15,297 nt of DNA from Brachionus koreanus (lineage: Eukaryota; Rotifera; Eurotatoria; Ploima; Brachionidae): assembly GCA_016987375.1 (NCBI GenBank), contig PJRA01000198.1:1450839-1466135 (forward strand), in the 5' to 3' direction. The translations under genes and the position numbers were made by a program. The notes under the pieces were generated by a model. That model was not told the origin of the DNA. It ran no database searches and saw only the letters and a list, made by a program, of their open reading frames with translations. Positions 1 to 8,099 of the stretch are shown here, piece by piece; position 1 is the first letter of the stretch; each line of letters begins with the position of its first letter.

Positions 1-1425
1 TTGTTTAAAATAACTTAGCTATTCAAATATTTTTCCAAACTGATACATTATATCATCGACTAATAACATTTGATATCACAAATTCTTTTAAATTAAATAA
101 TATTTAATATCAGATTTTAGTTTATTTTTTAAAAGTAGGTTTTTCAAAGCAATCTAGTGAAGGGATTTTTTTTGGTTTTTAAGTATTGTTTTTAAAATTC
201 ACTTGTTTTTAATTGAATCTAATGAAAAAATACCTTTAACCATATTATTAGATATCTGATCTAAGTCCTTTATTAACATCACTTGTTTTTTTTTGTTTTT
301 TCTTTTAACCCTTAAAAAAATTTCAATTTGTATTCAATTTCATGAGCTTTTTATTTCAGGTAACCGAATTAACACTTTTTTGTAGAATATTTTGTCGAAC
401 TTTGTTTTTTAAATTAAACTAAAAAACACTCCCTTTTACCATCTATATTGTTCTCTTCTTTACTTAAGATTACTTTCCCTTTTTAATTTTATTCCCCATT
501 CCAGTATGATCCCTTAATAAACTTCATTCCTTGGGTATTAATTAGAATGGGAACAGAGATCGTCTGTATCAAAAAATTTGACCATAATTATGATATCAAT
601 TTTAGCTTACAGCTATAAAATTAATTTAATTATATAATTAAATCTTTACGAATTAATATGACCTTAATAAGTCTTTAATCTAGAAGTAACTTCTCATTAA
701 AGGTTGTGAATAAAAATTTTGCTTTCTTGAAATATTCTTTTGAAATAAATTGCAATTATTATCATTTTCAAATTGTCTGAATGAATACCTTATTACGTAT
801 TACTGCTGATGCTGATAAGCCTTCGAAAAATCTAAAAAAACTACCACAGTACTGAATCCCTTATTCAAGACCTCAGTGATAATATCTAAAGTTTCTGACA
901 AATAGGTTACACAGGATTCACAGGATTTATTTTACAATATCATTGGGTTTAATCAATTGATTTTCAAATTTGTAAGGCAGCGATCTAATTTTACACTTGA
1001 CATTTATCTAACTAGTTAAAAGAAAACTCGAATTTGACTTTGCAATCCCAATATTTATTTAATTTCAAAAAAAAAGCTAGACAAAAAATTCTTTCTCATT
1101 GTAAAAAAATGGAGCAAGGACAAAATTTTTCTATTATCTTTGCTACCTTAAAGGTCAAACAAAAAAGTGAAAAAAAAAGAAGATTTTTATTAATGTATGC
1201 TTACATTATTTAAAAAAGTATGATTTTATTATTTATTTTTCATATGATCATATCAAATATAAATAAAATTCATATTTTAAAGTAAATAAAAAGATAAAAT
1301 TATTCTTGAAGTTATTTTAGCCTGTAAAATTATGAATTAATAAGACAATCACATGACTAAAAATTTTTTGAAATAAAAAATTCTGAATTAAAATATAGAG
1401 TAATTCATTTTAGAAAATAGAAAAA
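1..1425. other. AT-rich non-coding region upstream of the phosphatase gene
   Basis: No open frame here resembles a known protein. The stretch is made of A/T tracts with small sequence curiosities. CCCATTC (495-501) and GAATGGG (545-551) form a short inverted repeat. A perfect 12-bp palindrome ATATGATCATAT lies at 1242-1253, about 175 bp before the phosphatase start codon. A pyrimidine-rich CATTTTAG just before that start codon looks like a splice acceptor, so either cis-splicing of a 5' UTR intron or spliced-leader trans-splicing is possible, but neither can be shown from sequence. Confidence 0.6.
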
Positions 1426-3168
1426 ATGATTGATCACAAAAATTTTCTGTCAATTGTGTTAATATCAAGCGTGTTATTATTTGAGGTTAATTTTGGTTTG
1501 AAAAATGAAAATTTAGTTAATGAAGCATATTATCAGCCAGAACAAGTTCATTTATCTTATGGAGGTAGATAAATTCAATTAAAACTTTTAAATTATAAAT
1601 CTAAATATTACTGTCATTTAAAAGCAAGGCCAGATCAAATGGTCGTTACTTGGATTACAATGAGTCCAGTGAGTGAAAGTGTTGTTGAGTATGGAATTGA
1701 AAAAATCAATTCAAGTGCTTCAGGAAGTTCAAAAATTTTTGTTGATGGTGGATTTCTAAGACGCAATATGACTGTTCATAGGGTTTTACTAGAAAATCTA
1801 ACTGCTGGAAAAACATACAGTAAGACTTTTCGAATTTAATATGAAAATTATTCAAAATAAATAAAAAAAAATAAAAATTCAAGAGTATCATTGTGGATCG
1901 CCAAATTATGGATGGTCAGATATATTTTTTTTTACAGCTATGCCTGAGGGTAATCAATGGTCGCCAAGATTTGCCATCTTTGGAGACTTGGGTAATGAAA
2001 ATGCTCAATCATTGCCTCGATTACAGGACGAAACAATGTTTGGTTTTTACGACGCAATTTTACATGTTGGAGACTTTGCCTATGATATGGCTACTGTAAA
2101 AATAGAATTTTAAACAGTTCTTTAAATTATAATTTTTTTTCAAAATAAAAAACAAGGATAATGCTCGAGTTGGTGATGCATTCTTAAATCAAATACAACC
2201 AATAGCTGCTTATGTACCGTATATGACTTGTCCAGGAAATCACGAATGGCAATATAACTTTTCCAATTATGTGAATAAATTTAGCATGCCAAATAGTGAT
2301 GGTACCAGTTTTGGTGGCGACAATAATCACTTTTATAGCATTAATATAGGCCCCATTCATTTGATTTCATTTAGCACTGAATTTTACTATTTTATTAACT
2401 ATGGTCTTAAGCAAATAGTCCATCAATATCGATGGATTGAGGAAGATTTAAAAGTAAATTATTTTAAATATCAAGAATATTAATTTCATTCTTTTTTTAA
2501 AAAGAAAGCTAATCTTCCTGAGAACAGAGCACTTCGTCCATGTATTTTTTTAGATAATCAAAATCTTTTTATTTAAATGTTTTTTTTTTATAAGGGATAA
2601 TCACAATGGGTCATAGACCAATGTATTGTACAAATGATGACAAAGACGATTGTACAAAATTTGATGACCGGGTTAGAAATGGAATGCCTTTTGTCAAAAC
2701 TTTCGGTTTAGAAGAATTGTTTTATAAAAATGGTGTAGATGGTATATCTCAATGTCTTCTTTTTTTTTTAATTTTTACTAAATTCTTTATCTTAGTTGAA
2801 TTATGGGCTCATGAACATTCATATGAAAGACTTTGGCCAATTTACGACTATAAAGTTTTAAATGGAAGCTATGAAAAGCCTTATACCAATCCAAAAGCTC
2901 CGATTCATATTGTGACTGGAAGTGCAGGATGTAAAGAAAATCATGACAGTTTTGGTCCTCAAAAAGATTTTTGTGCTTTCAGAGCTAATGACTATGGCTA
3001 TACAAGAATGCAAGCATTTAATGGTACTCATTTGTATTTTGAACAAGTTTCTGATGATAAAGTAATTTTTTAAAATTTTTCTGAAATTAATTGCTAATCT
3101 ATTCTAAGGATGGGAAAGTTATTGACAGCTTTTGGATTATAAAAGATAGTCATTCTTCTTACAACTGA
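1426..3168 (+). CDS. ACP7-like: Purple acid phosphatase, ACP7-like (8 exons)
   Basis: This is a secreted or lysosomal binuclear metallophosphatase that hydrolyses phosphate monoesters. I infer exons 1426-1564, 1625-1819, 1884-2095, 2157-2453, 2505-2541, 2595-2741, 2796-3061 and 3109-3168, all with GT..AG borders and matching phases. They give 1,353 nt, or 450 aa, close to the usual ACP7 length of about 440. The start at 1426 follows an in-frame stop at 1411 and opens a hydrophobic signal peptide (about residues 7-24). Residues about 38-130 are the fibronectin-like N-terminal PAP domain (MVVTW at 52-56). Catalytic motifs follow in order: GDLG (145-148), GDFAY (174-178), GNHE (209-212), MGH (298-300) and AHEH (347-350). 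The ligands D146, D175, Y178, N210, H300, H348 and H350 are all present. AHEH instead of GHxH is typical of the animal ACP7 branch. N-glycosylation sequons (NMT, NFS, NGS, NGT) fit a secretory route. Nothing suggests a pseudogene. Confidence 0.94.
2742..2795 (+). other. Stop-free 54-nt intron 6 of the phosphatase gene
   Basis: The interval starts with GTATAT, has a T-rich 3' half and ends in TTAG. It interrupts the conserved run between NGVD and ELWAHEHSYER. It is 18 codons long with no in-frame stop, so an open reading frame passes straight through it. Homology and the GT..AG borders argue that it is removed. Retention would insert about 18 mostly hydrophobic residues a few positions before the AHEH metal-binding motif. 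Confidence 0.85.
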
Positions 3169-3240
3169 TTACAATTGGTTTCTTTTTTAGCTGACTTATT
3201 GAAAAATTTTTAAATCAAAATTTAAATTGTAAAAATTGAA

Positions 3241-3246
3241 AATAAA
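3241..3246 (+). promoter_or_regulatory. Poly(A) signal of the phosphatase gene
   Basis: AATAAA lies 73 nt after the stop codon, followed by another overlapping A-rich hexamer and then a T-rich stretch. It is the first canonical signal past the stop codon. In DNA this AT-rich, chance matches are common. Confidence 0.55.
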
Positions 3247-5975
3247 ATAAAATTTTCTAATCTTTTTTAATTCAAAAGCTTTATTTCGATGCTTTAGAGG
3301 TAAATATTTTTCTTAAAAAATTTTATTTCAAATTTCTCAAAGGAAATCCTTTTTAACCATGGAAATATCAAATTTTTCAAATAAGTTAATCCTCTCGGAC
3401 ATCTTTAAGAATGATAATCTTTATCAAAAACAAAAACTATTTCTTTTTATACTATTTTGTGACAGTTCTTGTGACAGTTCATCTTTTTTAATTATTCTCT
3501 AAAAGTTTGTCTGTTTAGCTAATCTTAACTAAATAAGAATATGGAAACTGGAAGATTTTTGAAAGACTAATACACAATTCAATCCATCAACAAAATTATC
3601 ATAAGAAAGTTATCCACATCAACCCATGTCTTAATTGAATTTAGAAAAAGTTATTTAATTTTATTAAATAAAGCCACACTATTAAAACAATTAAAGGTCA
3701 TGTTTAACTTGGAATGGAAGCGCGAAAAGATTGAATCATGTATAATTTTCTATTCGTGTGAATAAATTTCCTATTAGATCCTAAATGTAAGCATGTTAAT
3801 ATTTTGCAACAAAAAAGGGTTTTTGAATCAGCATCACAAATAAATAGCTTATTAAAGAAGTTCCGAAATGCTTAAGAGTTTTAATTATTTTCAATAATTC
3901 AATTTAAAAAAAAGTTTTAAATTACTTTTTAAACAAAAAAATAAATATATCAAGCAAATTAAAATAAAATTAATAAAACTTTTTTTTTCTACAAAAAATA
4001 TATTATCTCAAAATTATTCAATTTATTTATTTTTGTTAAATAGATTTTTGATTTTTGTGGGCATTAGTTTTTAATTTATGGCTGGAAATTTTTCTTAGTG
4101 ATAAAGAGACATTTGTAATTGTGTAATGCAAGCCCTTTCTAATTTTTAATTTATTTTTGCTTTATTATTATTAATTGAAATCAGAAGAAAATTTTATTTT
4201 CTAATTTAAATTTCCAAAAAATAGATCAATTCACTTTAATTTTAGAGATGATAATTTGCGATAAAATTAAGTAGCAGATAATTCAAATTTACAAGTGGCT
4301 TTTTAGTTTTAATTATACTAATTGCTTTTTGTTGTTGTTGAGGAATTACACTGTTGTAGGCAAACAATTTTTGGCTAAAATTAAAATTACATATTTCAGT
4401 TTATCGATTTAGATAAATGTTTTGATCTTTCAAGGATGAGATAAATAGTGAAATCTGGCGCAAATATCTCCCTTTTTAGCTGTCGTCACGAAAATTGCAT
4501 ATGAGCTTAAAATAGTCTGATTAAAAATCTCAGCTCGCGGAACTAGTTTTCAAAATTAAACATGGAACAATGAACAATTGATTCTCTGAAAATACAGTTT
4601 AATTAACTGCCTGAAAGTTTTTTTTCTAAATTTGAATTTGGAATCAATTTAGATTTTGTGATTAGGATTTATCGATTTTTCCAAGTAAACTTTTTTCATT
4701 TCAATTTTAAGAAAGTTTCCAATTCAATTTAATTATTTATTAAAAAACAAGTATTTTTTCTAGCTATTTTTTAATTCATGCTTTAATAAATATGTTCAAT
4801 TAAAATTTTTAAATTCAAGTCTTTTAATTAAAACAAATATTTTTTTACTCTACTAGAAATTGTCTAGAAAAAACAGGCTCAAAAATCTGCCATTTAAGTT
4901 CATAAATATCAAGACACATTAAGTAGTTAATAAGCTCTAAATTCTTTAATTGCTTTAAAGAATTTATTCTTAGTTGCTAAATAATTTATTAAAATTTCAG
5001 CAAAATTAGAATTCTCTTTTGAATGCAAACAGAGCTAGAAAATTTAATTCAGTTTGAAGATTTGCAGAATTCCTAACAAAATTGTCCTAGAAATGGCAAA
5101 CATTGTTTTCTTACAAATTAAATTATTTGCTCTAATATAATTAAAATTTTTGTTATAAACTTAGACTTTGTAGTCATCCGCTTTGGCTTGTTTGCTGTGG
5201 GTTGTTTAGTCAGAACTAAGCTTATTAGAAAAAAAAATAGAAAAAAAAAACATTTAAAAAAAATATAAAAAGATTATTTTTTAAATTAAAATTTCAGCTT
5301 ATGTAAATAACAAAAATTATTTTATAGAAAATAAAAATGAAAAAAAACGTCACATTAATCAAAAGTGTCAATTTTTTTCGGTTTTAACATGAAATGTGGG
5401 AATATTTTTTAAAAATTTAGATAAACTAAGTTCAATTTAGGGTATTATTTCGGAAAAGCTCTTTTCTTAAATTCGAATTTTGTTTAATGAAACAATTTGC
5501 ATTTTTGATTATTTTTAATTGAAATTTTTCAAAATAATTTGATTACTTTGTAGCTATAAAATAAAATCAATTAATAGAGAAAAAAATAGTTCTTTTTTTT
5601 AATCCTGAATTTATAGAAACGAGGGAACGAGCTAGACGATTTTTTTTATTGACTGAGAAAAAAAAATAAAGCCAAAATAATCAGGTTCAAAATTATTTCT
5701 TTAATCAATCAAATAAAAAATTTTAGATATTAATGTTTTTTTTACCGGATACCTTGAAAAAATAGATTTCTATTTTTCGTAATTTATCACAAAAAACAGA
5801 ATTATAAAGATAGAAGCATCTATATGAATTAAAATGCTGATAAATATCATTGATAGAAAATTTTTCTAAGCTCATAGCTATAAATATTTAAGTAATACTT
5901 GGGGTTAATTTTGTTATTTAAATTACTGCAACATAGGGAATAAAGAAATCGATTTGAATTCGTTATTCTTCTCAA
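3247..5975. other. AT-rich intergenic DNA, no recognisable gene
   Basis: About 2.7 kb between two same-strand genes with no protein or RNA gene I can recognise. Three small GC-richer pockets stand out. GCGCGAAAA at 3720-3728 matches an E2F-type site on the reverse strand. About 4455-4545 is locally GC-richer. About 5164-5220 reads as an open hydrophobic frame but has no start codon. The last few hundred bases presumably include the promoter of the gene starting at 5976, but no clear core element can be named. Confidence 0.6.
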
Positions 5976-8095
5976 ATGTTGGCTAAAATTGTTTTTGTGA
6001 TAATAATCTCCTCAGTTCATTTCCTGCTTGGTTTGATCAACATAATCATTGGAATAATGTCTAGTATTCGCACATTGGTTTGGATGGCTCACAATATATC
6101 TCCAATTTGGTCCGGAATATTGGTAATCTATCACAAAATCTGCTATATTTTGTTATCTATGATCTAAATTATTAATTCAAGTACATAATGTGTGGTGTTT
6201 GTGGTCTCACCATGTGCAAACAGCGATCTCAATATACAGTAATTTTTTTCTAATAAATATGCCAAGACACTCGAATTACTATTAAGAAATTCTTATATTT
6301 TTCTTTGCATCAAAGAAAATTTAATGATTTTGAGAAGATCATATAAAAAAACCTCGAAAGAAGAGTGTCTGTTTATTTCAATATTTGTAAGAAATCAATA
6401 AGATTAATTGTCAATAAAATTTAAATATTTTTAATTATGATCTTTTATCAAAACTGAAAAAATTCATTAATTATTAAAAAATAATAGATTAATGATTGAT
6501 TAATAAAAGATAATTAAAAGATTATAATTATAATTTCAAAAGTTATAATGTTCTGTATCCATTTATAACAAGACCATCTTCAGCTAACTCAAAGTTCATC
6601 TAGAAGATATTTTTCATCATCAATCAGTGATTTCTGTTATTATAATTTCGAAAATAGATCCACTTTTCATCAACTTTTCAAAACTATACATCTAGAAGAT
6701 ATTTTTAAGTATTTTCTTAAAAATTTAAATGCCTTGTTGCATATCGAAATCTGTCAAATCATTAGAAACAACTCGGCAACGTCTGTTAGCTTTGTTTATC
6801 AAATTAAGGATGAGATGTGTAAGGATATTTTGTTAATTGGCGAGTATTGGCTTGGGCTTTCTCTCAACGCCCGTTAGCAGAGCATTCTGATTGAGAATGA
6901 CAGGTATTTTACCTGAAGGCTCGTATCATTAGCATTAAATTTTTTCAACTATATTTATCTTGTCTCATTCTTACTTTCCATCATCACCTTCCATCATTAC
7001 ACTTTTTTAACATTTATTGTTTTTGTTGGCCTTTTTTCTAATTTACGGGAAAGTACAAAAATTTCAAAATTTTAATTTAAATTTTTCATTTTATAAAAAA
7101 AATAAACAGAGTTAGACAAATTACTCTGAAGAGCCTTTAAAATATTTAAGAAAAATTTTAACGCAAAATTTTATGAGTCAAAATTATATTATGGAAAAGA
7201 AAGATATTGTAAAATTGAAATAGAAACAAAACAAAAATTCTTTTTATTTTGATAAATCAGATTTTACTGAAATAAAATATTTTTTAAAATATACTTTAAA
7301 AAAATGCAACATACTAAAAAAACTAAAAATTTTATTTTAGATAAAAAAGGTGCATCAAACTATGCTGCACTTTTTTGTAGTATTTTTTTTTAATATTTTA
7401 TTTTTAAAAAAATTTTAATTTATCAAAATAGGAAGAATTTTTGTTTTTATTGAATTTAAATTTAACAATACCGAAAAGCAAGGAAGTTCTTTTTATTTTT
7501 TTTTTTTTGAATATTTGTAATTTTCACAGTAATTTGTATAAATACTTATATGAGCATTCATTGTGGAATTGTAAATATTCGTCAAATTTTTCTAATATTT
7601 TTTAGATTAATCCTACTGATATTTAATTATTATTATTTTTTTCATCCGACCTAAAGCTCCTTTAAATTAAAAAAATAATGTTTTCTATTTAAGATTCTTT
7701 GTTTTGCTGCCTGTAATTCAATGACACTAATAGCATCAGTGGTTAACATGCAATTTCTACGATTTGGCCTGGTTAATCACACCACATTGGGCAAAACTTT
7801 TCAAAAAGAAAACAAAGACATTTTACTAATCATTGGCCTGGTGATAAATGGAATTGAGTTCATAAACTGCTTGGTTAGTTTGTTGATTAGCGCCAAACTA
7901 AACCATGATGCCAAGAATAACCGATTTAAAACAAATCGAAAAGAAGGCGCATTTTTTGTACAAATTGTTAGCGATAAAGATATTGTGGTGGTTCAATCAA
8001 AGCCAAACAAAAATCAAAATGGTTTATTCAACCCGCAAACTATATCTTATCTAATAAAAAACAATTTACCAAGAACAAGTGTAAATATTGTTTAA
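5976..8095 (+). CDS. Four-transmembrane CD20/FAM189-like protein (3 exons)
   Basis: Inferred exons are 5976-6122, 6182-6238 and 7694-8095, all joined in phase 0, giving 201 aa. The ATG at 5976 is the first after an in-frame TGA at 5955. Hydrophobic segments lie at about residues 4-27, 45-61, 69-89 and 111-136, which makes a four-pass membrane protein with a short loop between helices 3 and 4 and a polar cytosolic tail of about 65 residues rich in Lys and Asn. The pattern P-I-W-S-G-I-L followed by G-V-C-G-L-T at the second helix resembles the CD20-like superfamily (MS4A, sarcospan, FAM189/ENTREP). FAM189 members have a similar F-W-A-G...G-I-I-G-L-T stretch. This is from memory of the families. 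The 19-codon middle exon is supported by clean AG/GT borders and by restoring helix 2. The precise family and function are uncertain. The gene converges with the TIR gene four bases beyond its stop. Confidence 0.72.
6597..6706 (+). repeat. 18-bp direct repeat pair in intron 2
   Basis: CATCTAGAAGATATTTTT occurs at 6597-6614 and again at 6689-6706, 92 nt apart start to start, and it contains an XbaI-type TCTAGA core. The intervening sequence is ordinary AT-rich DNA with TTTTCATCA also appearing twice. The pair could be a relic of a local duplication or of an insertion footprint. Confidence 0.7.
6883..7094 (+). repeat. Dispersed repeat, copy A (intron copy)
   Basis: CATTCTGATTGAGAAT at 6883-6898 is identical to 10650-10665. 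Further on, 7056-7094 matches 10722-10760 at 33 of 39 positions by eye. The two matching blocks are about 157 nt apart here but only about 56 nt apart in the other copy, so one copy has lost or gained internal sequence. A perfect hairpin CAGGTA-TTT-TACCTG (6901-6915) follows the first block in this copy only. The parent element is not identified. Confidence 0.6.
7343..7376 (+). other. Hairpin in intron 2
   Basis: AAAAAAGGTGCA (7343-7354) pairs with TGCACTTTTTT (7366-7376), giving an 11-bp stem with one bulged G and an 11-nt loop. The stem is short for a microRNA precursor and half of it is an A/T run, so it may be incidental. Confidence 0.5.
8023..8028 (-). promoter_or_regulatory. Candidate poly(A) signal of the TIR gene, inside the opposite coding exon
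   Basis: TTTATT on the plus strand reads AATAAA on the minus strand, 72 nt past the TIR stop codon and within the last coding exon of the convergent gene. A weaker ATTAAA lies at 8096-8091. Either choice makes the two transcripts overlap. Confidence 0.5.
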
Positions 8096-8099
8096 TAAA
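8094..8099 (+). promoter_or_regulatory. Poly(A) signal overlapping the stop codon of the four-transmembrane protein gene
   Basis: The stop TAA occupies 8093-8095 and its last two bases begin AATAAA. Cleavage 10-30 nt downstream would place the mRNA end inside the antisense coding region of the TIR gene, leaving almost no 3' UTR. Confidence 0.6.

Larger units (their letters stand above)
6239..7693 (+). other. Long intron 2 (1,455 nt) of the four-transmembrane protein gene
   Basis: All other introns inferred here are 47-64 nt, so this one is over twenty times longer. It starts GTAATT and ends TATTTAAG. It contains an exact 18-bp direct repeat CATCTAGAAGATATTTTT (6597-6614 and 6689-6706), a GC-richer block at about 6760-6940, sequence shared with 10650-10760, and two hairpins. 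It may have grown by insertion of a mobile element. An undetected small exon inside cannot be excluded. Confidence 0.65.

Noticed and set aside
781..855. 24-codon ATG frame in the left intergenic region
   Set aside because: It is short enough to arise by chance and has no supporting motif or splice context.
1706..1891. Minus-strand open frame opposite phosphatase exon 2
   Set aside because: It is an antisense shadow of a coding exon and intron, with low-complexity sequence and no domain.
1893..2099. 68-codon plus-strand frame overlapping phosphatase exon 3
   Set aside because: It is in the wrong frame. The overlapping frame joined across introns gives the conserved GDLG and GDFAY motifs.
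2858..3046. Minus-strand open frame opposite phosphatase exon 7
   Set aside because: It is an antisense shadow of a conserved coding exon.
6808..6898. Possible C/D-box snoRNA in intron 2 (GGATGAG near one end, CTGA near the other)
   Set aside because: The C-box resemblance is imperfect, there is no closing terminal stem, and the CTGA lies inside the dispersed repeat.
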